A stretch of 64,000 bases of DNA from Undibacterium sp. (lineage in GTDB: Bacteria; Pseudomonadota; Gammaproteobacteria; Burkholderiales; Burkholderiaceae_D). Numbering within the stretch: position 1 is the first letter of the stretch; every line of letters begins with the position of its first letter. Positions 52,667 through 63,200 of this stretch are shown in pieces. Location: positions 58,321-122,320 of the forward strand of contig NZ_JAUSFI010000088.1 in assembly GCF_030651495.1 (NCBI RefSeq), in the 5' to 3' direction. The notes under the pieces were generated by a model. The model searched no databases. It was given only the letters and a program-made list of their open reading frames with translations, and was not told where the DNA came from. The position numbers and the translations under genes are program-made.

Positions 52667-52861
52667 TTAAATCGCCAGCATTTCAAAATCTTCCTTGCGA
52701 GCACCACATTCCGGACAAGTCCAGTTCATGGGCACATCCTCCCAACGCGTACCTGGAAGTATCCCATCATCTGGCAAACCCAACTTTTCGTCATAGACCC
52801 AACCACAGATCAGGCACATCCACGTTTTAAATTCACTAGTTTCCATTACATTAACATTCAC
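52667..52861 (-). CDS. rubA: Rubredoxin
   Basis: TWMCLICGWVYDEKLGLPDDGILPGTRWEDVPMNWTCPECGARKEDFEML with two CxxCG motifs. Confidence 0.97.
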   Translation of the reverse strand: MNVNVMETSEFKTWMCLICGWVYDEKLGLPDDGILPGTRWEDVPMNWTCPECGARKEDFEMLAI

Positions 52862-53012
52862 GACTAAAATCCTTCAATAAAGTAAAATGCCGAAAATGCT
52901 GCAAAACTTCAGTGGGCCGACAAATATTTGTTTCACTGTTGACAAAAAATTACTCGGTCCAAAAAGTACTAACAATAATTCCAGCGAAGTCTGCTATAGT
53001 AATCTATCAACA

Positions 53013-53780
53013 GTGCAAAACCAAACCTCCCTCATCCTGACTTTCGACGCATCGGATACTGTTGCGACTACGGGCACACAAAGTGATCTGGCATCATTTG
53101 CAGCAATAGGTTGCAACGGATTATCTGTACTGACTGGCAATACATTTCTGATTGATGAAATTCATCCTCTAGATGCGAATCTAGTCAACAATCAGGCACA
53201 CACGATATTAGAAGATATGGAGATCGTGACGGTCAAAGTTGTCCAAGTCGGAAGCGTAGAAAATGCGATTGCGGAAATCGTGTCAGATTATCCTACCATG
53301 TCATTGCTTCTTGATCCCTTTAAAAGCTCATTACCTGATTTTGAATCAGAGAATGGGGATAGGTTATTGGCGATACGTGAATTAATCATTTCACAAGCAA
53401 CATTGCTGCTTATTTCGGCAGTCGATTTGATACGACTTGCCGAAACGGGGAAAGAGCCTGAAGCATCTGACGCAACGATTGAATCTGACTGTGAATACGT
53501 TTTGGTCACCGGAATACCCGAACAAGGTATTGATGTGACCAATACCCTGTTTAATGACGCTGGCATCGTGCGCCACGATCAACGGCAACGGATTCCCAGC
53601 TTACATACCGATACTGGCGACACATTATCAACAGGAATTACTGCCGCATTGGCAAATGGACTGGCGATGTCAGATATCGTCCCCGAAGCCCAAGAATTTA
53701 CATTAGCATCCATGCGTCACGCCCACACTTGGAATGGGAAGGCGCATCCTGGATCACCGTTTTTGGGTCAAAGAGCCTGA
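53013..53780 (+). CDS. Divergent ThiD-like hydroxymethylpyrimidine/phosphomethylpyrimidine kinase (possibly degenerate)
   Basis: LILTFDASDTVATTGTQSDLASFAAIGCNGLSVLTG aligns to the ThiD N-terminus; ORF extends upstream to 52887 but GTG at 53013 fits the start of homology better. Confidence 0.75.
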   Translation: MQNQTSLILTFDASDTVATTGTQSDLASFAAIGCNGLSVLTGNTFLIDEIHPLDANLVNNQAHTILEDMEIVTVKVVQVGSVENAIAEIVSDYPTMSLLLDPFKSSLPDFESENGDRLLAIRELIISQATLLLISAVDLIRLAETGKEPEASDATIESDCEYVLVTGIPEQGIDVTNTLFNDAGIVRHDQRQRIPSLHTDTGDTLSTGITAALANGLAMSDIVPEAQEFTLASMRHAHTWNGKAHPGSPFLGQRA

Positions 53781-53854
53781 ATAATTCATCAATTTAGTAT
53801 TTTATCCAAACAATCCCCATTTATTCCTCAACCTACTTCTAATTGGCATTGATC

Positions 53855-55141
53855 ATGACAGATAAAAATGAAAGCTTGTTTCTTCGGGCACAAAAAACTA
53901 CCCCTGGTGGTGTGAACTCCCCTGTGCGCGCATTCCGTTCTGTAGGAGGTACTCCGCGTTTTATCACACATGCTGAGGGTCCTTACTTTTGGGATGCGGA
54001 AGATCGGCGCTATATAGACTATATAGGTTCATGGGGACCTGCCATCGTTGGACATGCACATCCGACAGTGGTGAAGGCCGTACAAGAAGCCGCGGCACGC
54101 GGATTAGGCTTCGGCGCGCCAACCGAAGGTGAAATCGAAATGGCAGAGGAGATCTGTAAACTAGTGCCATCTATTGAGCAAGTTCGGCTGGTGTCGAGCG
54201 GAACAGAAGCGACCATGAGCGCATTACGACTGGCTCGTGGCGCGACCAAGCGTGACAAAATCATCAAATTTGAAGGTTGTTATCACGGTCATGCCGACTC
54301 TTTGCTGGTAAAAGCAGGTAGTGGTTTGCTCACGTTTGGCAATCCTACATCTGCCGGAGTTCCTGAAGATTTCATACAACATACGCTGGTGCTTGATTAC
54401 AACAACTGCCAACAACTGGAAGACACTTTCAAAGCTTGTGGTAAAGACATCGCCTGCGTCATTGTGGAACCCGTCGCAGGCAATATGAATCTGATTAAGG
54501 CATCACCGGAGTTCTTGCAAACCATGCGCCGTCTTTGTACTGAGCATGGTAGCGTGTTGATTTTTGATGAAGTCATGTGCGGATTCCGGGTTGCCTTGGG
54601 CGGTGCTCAGGCCTTATATAATATACAACCAGATATTACCGCGCTAGGCAAAGTCATAGGCGGTGGATTACCCGTAGCAGCATTTGGTGGTCGCGCAGAT
54701 TTAATGGCCAATATGGCACCGCTAGGCAAGGTCTATCAGGCTGGTACTTTATCTGGCAATCCTGTCGCTGTTGCAGCTGGGCTTAGTACTTTAAAATTAA
54801 TTCAAGAACCCAATTTTTATACCCAGCTGTCGGACCAAACCAGTAAGCTTGTTACAGGTCTGATCGCAGCAGCCAATAAAGCTGGCGTCACTTTTTGTGC
54901 GGACTCTGTCGGCGGCATGTTTGGCTTGTATTTCTCAAAAGAAGTACCATCGTCCTACGCGCAGATGATGGCATCAGACACAGAAAAATTTAATCGCTTT
55001 TTTCATCTAATGTTAGATGCAGGGATCTATCTGGCACCGTCGGCATTTGAAGCAGGATTTGTATCAGCGCAACACGATGACAAAGTAATCGAAACAACAA
55101 TCCTTGAAGCAGAAAAAGCTTTTTCTCAGATGCGAGCCTGA
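53855..55141 (+). CDS. hemL: Glutamate-1-semialdehyde 2,1-aminomutase
   Basis: [85 protein letters not shown]. Confidence 0.98.
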   Translation: MTDKNESLFLRAQKTTPGGVNSPVRAFRSVGGTPRFITHAEGPYFWDAEDRRYIDYIGSWGPAIVGHAHPTVVKAVQEAAARGLGFGAPTEGEIEMAEEICKLVPSIEQVRLVSSGTEATMSALRLARGATKRDKIIKFEGCYHGHADSLLVKAGSGLLTFGNPTSAGVPEDFIQHTLVLDYNNCQQLEDTFKACGKDIACVIVEPVAGNMNLIKASPEFLQTMRRLCTEHGSVLIFDEVMCGFRVALGGAQALYNIQPDITALGKVIGGGLPVAAFGGRADLMANMAPLGKVYQAGTLSGNPVAVAAGLSTLKLIQEPNFYTQLSDQTSKLVTGLIAAANKAGVTFCADSVGGMFGLYFSKEVPSSYAQMMASDTEKFNRFFHLMLDAGIYLAPSAFEAGFVSAQHDDKVIETTILEAEKAFSQMRA

Positions 55142-55180
55142 TCCAATAAGCGAATCGGGAAATTCCCTAGCAACTTACAA

Positions 55181-55219
55181 ACCACTTTATTTCCACGTGG
55201 AAATAAAGTGGTGTTTTTT
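55181..55219 (+). terminator. Intrinsic terminator of hemL built on a perfect 32-bp palindrome
   Basis: ACCACTTTATTTCCACGTGGAAATAAAGTGGT followed by GTTTTTTT. Confidence 0.9.
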
Positions 55220-55321
55220 TGTTAGTTTTTGTTATTTATGCACTTCATCCCTTGTCACTACCGGTTACACCCTGTTACGTTTCGGGTCAGGGAATTTCTC
55301 CAACTATTTGTGAAAAATGGC

Positions 55322-57160
55322 ATGAAACTATTATTACGTAAAAAAAACTTGTGGCTAATCCTTGCATTTTTACCTTTTTATGCAAATGCACAAATACAAA
55401 CGCTCAAAGACGCCGCACAACAGGCAATATTATCAAATCCTGAAGTATTGGCTCGATGGCACAATTTTCAAGCTGCCGCTTCAGAGCGTGAAGTAGCCTC
55501 CGGGGCATATTTGCCTAGCGTGAATCTCGGCGCTGGCGTCGGGCGAGATCAAAACGAAAACCGTCTAGGAAAAACTGACTTTAATCGTAACTCGACAATC
55601 TTAAGTCTGAATCAGATGCTTTACGATGGGTTTTCAACTCGCAACGAAGTCAAGCGTCTTGATCACACTAGGTTGGTGCGATTGTTTGAGCTATATGACT
55701 CAACTGAAAGCACCGCATTAGAAGTAGTTCGAGCCTACTCAGACATGTTGCGTTATCGCAAATTGACTTCGCTAGCGGAAGATAATTACGTACGGCACCG
55801 CACGGTATTTGAACAAGTGCAACGCAAAGCTCAAGCAGGTGTTGGTCGACGTGTGGATCTGGAACAAATTTCTGGCCGGGTAGCGTTAGCAGAAGCCAAT
55901 TTACTGACCGAGACATCAAATTTACATGATGTCAGTGCACGATTTCAAAGACTCGTAGGAAACAAACCTAGTAAAGACTTTGAGAACCCCGCACTATTAA
56001 TTAAGGATATGCCATCGGATATTAGTGCAGCACTCAGCGCCGCCAATAAAAGACATCCGACTCTTCTGGCCGCCATAGAAAATATTCGATCGGTAGAGAG
56101 TTCACTGAACGCAAAACGTTCGGCATATCAACCACGCGTAGATTTCAGAGCGCGTGCAGAACGCGGTAATAACATCGACAGTATCAGTGGCAGAACAAAT
56201 AACAATACTGCTGAAGTAGTGATGTCATGGAACTTATTTAACGGCGGCAGCGACCACGCACGCGTTCGTCAGTCAGCCGATTTATTGAACCTTGCACGTG
56301 ACCAACGGGATAAAGCTTGTCGCGATGTACGCCAAACTCTGGTGATTGCCTATAACGATACCCGTAAGTTAACCGAGCAATTAACTTATCTGGATCAACA
56401 TCAGTTATCGATAGAGAAAGCGCGTGACGCTTATCGCCAGCAGTTTGATATTGGCCAACGTTCGTTACTCGATTTGTTAGATACCGAAAATGAACTGTTT
56501 CAAGCCAAACGTTCTTTCACCAATTCCGAATACGATTTGCTATTCGCCTACGCCAGAGCCCATGCCGGGATGGGTACGTTGTATAGCGCTCTTGGACTGA
56601 CTCGCCAGGATGTTGGTAGCTTACCAAACATGAATTCACAAGACGATAAAGCAGACATCTCGCAAAACTGCCCGCTCGAAGCGCCAGACTTGTATTTAGT
56701 CGATAAAGAAATATTAAATGCCCGTGCGAATGAACAGATCGGTCAGCAGCCTGTTACCAATACTCCCTCTACACAAAAATCAATACCTGTTGCCAATGAG
56801 GCGTCAGGATCTTCACGCACTGCGGTTCTGAATGCATTAAAAACCTGGCGGGCAGCTTGGGTCAGCATGAATCCACAAGCTTATTTTGATTTATATGCTA
56901 AAAATTACACTTCCCGCGAATCTTGGAAAGCAGCGCGTAAAGCGCGGCTACTTGGCGCACAAAAAATTTCACTAGATCTGTCAGACATTAAGGTGAGCAT
57001 GCAGGATGCCAAGCACTTCACCACTAGTTTTCATCAAGATTACCATTCTTCTACTTATCAGGATATTCTGGAGAAAACGCTACACTGGGAAGAAATTGGT
57101 GGCACCTGGTTAATCGTCAACGAAACGGTAGAGGGGCCGCCGCACGCCAAGCAGTGGTAG
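55322..57160 (+). CDS. TolC-family outer membrane channel (LapE/AggA-like) with C-terminal NTF2/SnoaL-like extension
   Basis: Signal peptide MKLLLRKKNLWLILAFLPFYANAQ; TolC repeats (DIGQRSLLDLLDTENELFQAKRSFTNSEYDLLFAYARAHAGMGTL); C-terminal LNALKTWRAAWVSMNPQAYFDLYAKNYTS...HWEEIGGTWLIVNETVEG. Confidence 0.92.
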   Translation: MKLLLRKKNLWLILAFLPFYANAQIQTLKDAAQQAILSNPEVLARWHNFQAAASEREVASGAYLPSVNLGAGVGRDQNENRLGKTDFNRNSTILSLNQMLYDGFSTRNEVKRLDHTRLVRLFELYDSTESTALEVVRAYSDMLRYRKLTSLAEDNYVRHRTVFEQVQRKAQAGVGRRVDLEQISGRVALAEANLLTETSNLHDVSARFQRLVGNKPSKDFENPALLIKDMPSDISAALSAANKRHPTLLAAIENIRSVESSLNAKRSAYQPRVDFRARAERGNNIDSISGRTNNNTAEVVMSWNLFNGGSDHARVRQSADLLNLARDQRDKACRDVRQTLVIAYNDTRKLTEQLTYLDQHQLSIEKARDAYRQQFDIGQRSLLDLLDTENELFQAKRSFTNSEYDLLFAYARAHAGMGTLYSALGLTRQDVGSLPNMNSQDDKADISQNCPLEAPDLYLVDKEILNARANEQIGQQPVTNTPSTQKSIPVANEASGSSRTAVLNALKTWRAAWVSMNPQAYFDLYAKNYTSRESWKAARKARLLGAQKISLDLSDIKVSMQDAKHFTTSFHQDYHSSTYQDILEKTLHWEEIGGTWLIVNETVEGPPHAKQW

Positions 57161-57175
57161 TCTAAAACAGACTTG

Positions 57176-57215
57176 AAATAGCCCGTGCTTCGTTAGGTCC
57201 ACGGGCTATTTTTTC
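57176..57215 (+). terminator. Intrinsic terminator downstream of the TolC-like gene
   Basis: AAATAGCCCGTG - 12-nt loop - CACGGGCTATTT TTT. Confidence 0.88.
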
Positions 57216-57404
57216 GGATTTAATTATGATGCAAGGATTGTTTTTCACCACGCGTATCCTCAAAAAAGTTGCATACAAGCAGTAGAATTAATAAGAGATT
57301 GATATATAGTGCGATAGTACGTCACATGCGCTTAGTTTAGTTAGATGCTGAACTTAACTTGTATTTCTCCCGCTTATTTTTGATCATTTTTCTAAAAATT
57401 CAAC

Positions 57405-58085
57405 TTGATTACGTATCCACGCTTGCTACAAAATTTAGTTAAGTTGGCACTATTAGTGCTGGCCACTATCACATTTGTTCCAGGCAATGCGTTTGACTTG
57501 AATCGCTTGCAATCAACATTGCGCGGCCTTGGTGGAAATCAACAATCCTTTGTTGATTGGAACAACATGATGCAACGCTCTATGGGGTCGTCTGTCGACA
57601 CGCGATTACAAAAGGTGAATGAGTTCTTCAATCATAAAATCAGCTATGCCGAAGATCAGGAAATATGGGGACAATCTGACTACTGGGCGACACCTATGGA
57701 AAGTTTATCCAAGGGTAAAGGTGATTGTGAGGATTATGTTATTGCAAAATATTTCACCTTGCGCAGCATGAATATTCCTGACAATCAAATGCGTTTAATT
57801 TACGTTAAAGCGCGTATCGGTGGACCAAGCAGTAGCTTGCAGCAAGCGCATATGGTATTGGCTTATTATCCTTCTGCAGATGCCGAGCCCTTAATTCTTG
57901 ACAGCTTGATTTCGGATATTCGCCCAGCCTCACGTCGCCCGGATTTATTTCCTATTTTTAGTTTTAATAGCCAGGGTATTTTTGCAGGCGCAGCAGCAAA
58001 CGCTGCACTCGGCCCGGGAGGTACCAGCAGACTATCTCGCTGGCAGGATCTATTAGAACGCGCGCGCCGCGAAGGTTTTGATTGA
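57405..58085 (+). CDS. lapG: LapG-like transglutaminase-fold cysteine protease (BTLCP)
   Basis: VNEFFNHKISYAEDQEIWGQSDYWATPMESLSKGKGDCEDYVIAKYFTLRSMNIPDNQMRLIYV, AHMVLAYY, LILDSLI: Cys/His/Asp triad; TTG start. Confidence 0.92.
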   Translation: MITYPRLLQNLVKLALLVLATITFVPGNAFDLNRLQSTLRGLGGNQQSFVDWNNMMQRSMGSSVDTRLQKVNEFFNHKISYAEDQEIWGQSDYWATPMESLSKGKGDCEDYVIAKYFTLRSMNIPDNQMRLIYVKARIGGPSSSLQQAHMVLAYYPSADAEPLILDSLISDIRPASRRPDLFPIFSFNSQGIFAGAAANAALGPGGTSRLSRWQDLLERARREGFD

Positions 58086-58167
58086 TAAATTGCTACGCAA
58101 CTGTAGTGACTGAATTGTTTTTTCGATCAAGCACATTCAACAATTTTTTATTTTTAAAGGAAGCATA

Positions 58168-60090
58168 ATGTCGATGTACCGTCAACTTTGGCTTGCCATC
58201 ATACTTAGCACTTTAGTCGCCCTCATTGGCGGCCTGCTAGCATCCACCCTAAGTTCACGATCCTATCTGAACGAACAGTTGCGGATGAAAAATGCTGACA
58301 ATGCGACAGTACTGGCATTATCGTTAAGCCAGAAAAACATTGATCCTATTGAGCTTGAATTAGTCATTGCGGCGCTGTTTGACAGCGGCCACTATGCGTC
58401 AATACGCGTCACTGACCCGGCTGGTAAAAAAATCATCGAACGAGTGGCTGCGGTTGAAAAAAGCAATGTCCCGTCTTGGTTCATTAACAGCTTTCCGATT
58501 CATTCAACGCCAGGTCAGGCGCAAATCAGCAGCGGTTGGAAGCAACTCGGTACCGTTGCGCTGGTAACGCAAAGCGGATCGGCGTATCAAACCTTATGGA
58601 ATTCAACGCGTGAAATGATTGCCACACTTGCGCTGTCTGGCTTAATTGCGGGCTATCTGGGTTCACTCATATTGCGTCGTTTAAAACAACCGTTGCGAAC
58701 AGTAATTGAACAGGCGAATGGTATGAGTGAACGTCGTTTTATCGTGACACCTGAACCCAAAGTACCCGAATTGCGGCAACTATCAACCGCCATGAATTCT
58801 ACGGTGATCTTATTAAAATCCATGTTTGCAGAAGAAGCTGAAAGGTTAGAAACGCTGCGCAAACAAGCGAATACCGATCCAGTGACAGGTCTGGCTAACC
58901 GTAGTCACTTTATGGCGCAGTTGCAGGTAACAGTAGAAGAAGAAGAGGCACCGCCGGGTAGCCTGATTATGGTGAGGCTGTCACGCTTAGCCGAAATTAA
59001 TCGGCAACTTGGTCGCAACAAGGCCGATACGATACTCAAAAAAATCGGTACATTTCTTAGCACACAACAAAATCAACTACCTGATGGTTTTGCGGCAAGA
59101 TTGAACGGCACTGACTTTGCCTTATTGTTCCGGCAAACAGACGCAGAATCTGTGGCGCAATCGCTGCTACATGACATTACGACAGAACTCTCGCAGATTA
59201 CAGGGTCATCTGCGACATTTATTGGATTTGGCAAATTTGAGTATGGTATTTCACCAAGTACATTACTCTCACAAGTTGATGCTGCGTTAGCTAGCGCTGA
59301 GGTTAGTGGAGCAAGCGATATACGTATGGCCGCGCCCTTAAACATCGAACAGGCACCTAGAAGTACTGAAGAATGGTCAAAATTAATTCATCGTGCGCTA
59401 GAACAGCAATGGGTAAAACTGGCCTTATTCCCTGTGGCTGACTTCAATGGAAAACTCATTCACCGCGAATCTGCCTTGCGCTTGATGTTTGGTGGAGAGT
59501 GGTTCCCTGCCGGACGTTTCTTACCGATTGCTGAACGTCTTGCATTGACAGATAAACTTGATCTGGCCGCGGTGTCACTGGCACTAGATGAATTGAGTAG
59601 TAACAGCACAGCAGAGGATGTCGCGGTAAATTTGTCCGCTCAATCAATACAAGACGCAGGATTCAGAGTACGTTTGCGCGCCTTGCTTCTATCAAAACCA
59701 GCAGCAAGCAAACGTTTATGGTTAGAAATTCCGGAGAATGGCGCCTTTGCCAACGTCGATGCATTTCGTGCTTTCTACCAAGACATCAGTCCAAGCAATT
59801 GCAAACTTGGGTTAGAACACTTCGGCCGGCAATTTGAAAAAATTAACTTGATACATGATTTAAAATTAGATTATGTCAAAATCGATGGCGGCTTCATACG
59901 CAGTATCGACACGAATCATGGCAATCAGGCATTCGTTAAAGGGATAGGGGCCATCATCCATCGCATGGGCTTGCAAATATTTGCCGAGGGTGTCATTTCT
60001 GACTCTGAATTGATCACCTTAAAAAAATTGGACATCGATGGCGTGACCGGGCCGGCCGTGGGTAAAGCATTTAATCTTGAAAACAACTAA
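58168..60090 (+). CDS. lapD: LapD-like inner-membrane c-di-GMP receptor (periplasmic LapD/MoxY domain, degenerate GGDEF and EAL)
   Basis: MSMYRQLWLAIILSTLVALIGGLLASTLSSRSYLNEQLRMKNADNATVLALSLSQ; GGDEF-site RLNGTDFALL, EAL-site ESALR, KIDG conserved. Confidence 0.92.
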   Translation: MSMYRQLWLAIILSTLVALIGGLLASTLSSRSYLNEQLRMKNADNATVLALSLSQKNIDPIELELVIAALFDSGHYASIRVTDPAGKKIIERVAAVEKSNVPSWFINSFPIHSTPGQAQISSGWKQLGTVALVTQSGSAYQTLWNSTREMIATLALSGLIAGYLGSLILRRLKQPLRTVIEQANGMSERRFIVTPEPKVPELRQLSTAMNSTVILLKSMFAEEAERLETLRKQANTDPVTGLANRSHFMAQLQVTVEEEEAPPGSLIMVRLSRLAEINRQLGRNKADTILKKIGTFLSTQQNQLPDGFAARLNGTDFALLFRQTDAESVAQSLLHDITTELSQITGSSATFIGFGKFEYGISPSTLLSQVDAALASAEVSGASDIRMAAPLNIEQAPRSTEEWSKLIHRALEQQWVKLALFPVADFNGKLIHRESALRLMFGGEWFPAGRFLPIAERLALTDKLDLAAVSLALDELSSNSTAEDVAVNLSAQSIQDAGFRVRLRALLLSKPAASKRLWLEIPENGAFANVDAFRAFYQDISPSNCKLGLEHFGRQFEKINLIHDLKLDYVKIDGGFIRSIDTNHGNQAFVKGIGAIIHRMGLQIFAEGVISDSELITLKKLDIDGVTGPAVGKAFNLENN

Positions 60091-60121
60091 TTTAGTTTCT
60101 TTCAGCCACCCTCCTCGCTCA

Positions 60122-60178
60122 CGCATATTCCATGCGGGTTTCCAGCCACTCGGGCCTGCAGACCGCATGGAATATGCG
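60122..60178. repeat. REP-like inverted repeat, copy 3
   Basis: CGCATATTCCATGCGG (60122-60137) and exact reverse complement CCGCATGGAATATGCG (60163-60178). Confidence 0.85.
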
Positions 60179-60240
60179 CGCTGGCAGGGGCACTTTTAAA
60201 ATTCAATATCGACCCCGCACACTGGCGAGGCAAGGCAATA

Positions 60241-60272
60241 AAAAAACCGGCATATCTCTGTGCCGGTTTTTT
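60241..60272. terminator. Bidirectional intrinsic terminator between lapD and the adhesin gene
   Basis: AAAAAACCGGCA - TATCTCTG - TGCCGGTTTTTT. Confidence 0.92.
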
Positions 60273-60294
60273 TATTTAATCTGATCAATTACGA

Positions 60295-63200
60295 TCAATC
60301 TACAACTAAAGTCCCATTTTTGATGAGTGTTTGCAACAGTAGCGTTTCATTCCCTGCGGCAACACCCACCGTTGTATAAAGATTGACTCCCTGGAGAATA
60401 ATACGTTCATCTTCGACCGCAGAGTTGAAGACTCCCCCTGTGAAACCACCAGTTTTGCTGATATGTAGAATAGTGTCACTTCCTGAGATGACGACATCAA
60501 CGTAATTGAGAAGCGTAGAAATTTCAATACTGGCGGCGGCATTTGCCGTAACACCCGAACTGGTATGCTCACCTTGCAATAGATCGCGTAAATCTAAAAC
60601 ATCACCGCCACCAGTCGCAACCCCGGCACCTGTATCTATATTGCTATACCCCCCACCATAGGTGAAATCGGTGATGGTATCGATAGCTGGTGTACCTGCT
60701 ATCCCGCTATCTGCAAGATGCCACGCAAAGGTATCAGACCCGGCACCGCCAGTGAGTGTATCGTTGCCGCCGCCGCCGGATAGGTAATCATTGCCCGCGC
60801 CACCAATAATGATGTTGGCAGAGCTATTGCCCTCGATACGGTTATTCAATGCATTACCGGTGAGATTAATTGCCGCGCCATCGTATGCCATCAGATTTTC
60901 CAGATTAGCACCCAAAGTATAAGTGGTGCCAACATTGCCTGCAACATAGGTGGCGTCGAGTTGCACTGTGTCATACCCTTCACCCGCATTCTCAACGATG
61001 GTAGATAGTTTATTAGATAACCGATAAGTATCATCACCAGTGCCGCCGGTGAGGGTATCCGTACCAGTGCCAGCAATCAACAAATCATTTCCAGCGCCTC
61101 CGGTCAGTGTGTCGTTACCAATACCGCCGTCTAGCGTATCAGCGCCGGCACCACCAATCAATATGTCATTTCCGGCACCGCCACTCAGATAGTCTCGACC
61201 GGCTCCGCCTGTGATGGTATTGTCGGCGGCATCGCCATCAAGCTTGGCACCAGTGCGTAATTGCCATGTTGTGGTAGCACCGTCATAAACTAGATCCTGG
61301 ATTAGCGTATCGGTAATCGTTGGTGCTGACTCAGCCGTAAACATGGCGGTATTTGACAACGATAGAACCTGATAGCTGCCGACTGGATCATTGCTAGCCT
61401 TATATTCTATTTTCAGGTTTGCATTACCGCCCTGCTCCCAGTAAAGCAGCTCAAGCGTTTGTAATCCACCCTGTAAATTACCCAAAGGTACATTGGTGAA
61501 GATACGTGTTGTCGGTGCTTGATTTCCATCAAATTCAATCAAGGTTTGACCTGCGACTTGCAACCGGTATCCATCATCTCCGGTAACACGGAAATCATAC
61601 AGGCCAGGTTGCGTGTAAATCTCACCGGACAGCCGGATTACAGCATCTGAGGTTTTTCCTAATCCAGATGTTCCGCCTGTATTGCCAGCACCAACTTGTG
61701 CAACGGCAGTAGGTCGATCTTGATCCAGGAAATTACTCAATGCACGCGTGGTTGAGTTTGCAACGCCATCACCGACAGGTAGGGCAACACCAGCGGCGAC
61801 AGCACTGTTAGATCCTAACGATGAATTCACAACCGGGGTGGAGCCATAATCGATGCTGCGCGCATGAAAGGCGACATCGGCGACGTTAGTTGATGCTGAA
61901 TTAGCGGTGCCAACGATATTACTTCCGCCACCTAAAATATTCCGTCCATCAATAATTTTATAAGCATCTTCGACCGAGTTTAAATTGCCAGCCACCCCAC
62001 TATTACCGAAGGTGGCAGTACCGTCATCACTATGCGTACGATATCCGGCACCCGGCGCCGCCGCGTCATTATATCCATAGTACTCACCATTCAAACCAGT
62101 AGCAGTACCCAAAGGCGTTATGGTAGGAGTACCTGCCGTCAGATCCTGCGCACCAGTTACATTGATAGTTAAGGCAGCTTTATCAGTACCTCCGTGTCCA
62201 TCGCTAATCGTATAGGTGAATATGTCTTGTACCACTTCGCCAGCGGTCAAGTTTTGCACGATCGGGCTAGTATTATTCAACACATAGGTGTAACTGCCAT
62301 CTGCGTTAAGTGTCACCGTGCCATAAGTGCCCGTTAGAGCTACGCCTATCGATCCTGCGGTACCCGTCCCCGCTTCGGTACCAGTTCTCACAGCCGTTAC
62401 TGTTAAGGCATCATTCTCGACATCCGTGTCGCGACCTGCAGGAGTGGCCGTACTTTGAATGACACCATTGACCGCACTCACAGTAAGAGTAGTGCTAGCC
62501 GCATCTTCGGTGACAGCATTCATGTCATCTTTTGCGACTGGGGCGTCGTTGGTGCCCAGGATCTTGACGGTGATGCTGCTGGTCGTGCCGTCGGCACTGG
62601 TGACGGTGACGCTGTCGGTGTAGGTGGTGCCGGCCACGAATTCATCGTGTGCGGTGTTGGCCGTGTAGGTCCAGACGCCGTTGGTGCCGACCGTGAACTT
62701 GCCGTAGCCGTTGCTGCCGGCGACGTTGGTCTGGGCGATAAAGCTTGCCGCGCTGTCGACATCGGTGATGCTGAGCGTGCCGCCGGTAGTGAGGGCGGCA
62801 TTGGTTTCGGTCAGGTTGACTACCGGGGCGGAGAGTACGGCGGCGTCGTTGACCGCTACCACAGTGATTGTAGACGTAGCGGTGTTGGAAGTATTGACCC
62901 CATCGGTGACTGTCACGGTCACGTCACGCGCTATGGTGCTAGGATTTTCACTAGTGCTTGCAAACGTAATATCGTTAATTGCAGTCTGATAATTAGCTAG
63001 CGACGATGTACCGGTCAATGTGATTACGTTACCCACAATAGACGCGCTAATACCTGCAGGTAATCCACTGACCGCTAACACATCGCCTGCCTGCGCATTT
63101 GTTAATGTAATAGTCGCGCCCTTGATACTGGTTGAATCAACGTCAATGATTGATATATCAGTATCACCAATAGCGACCGGAACACCGTTTTCAGTATACG

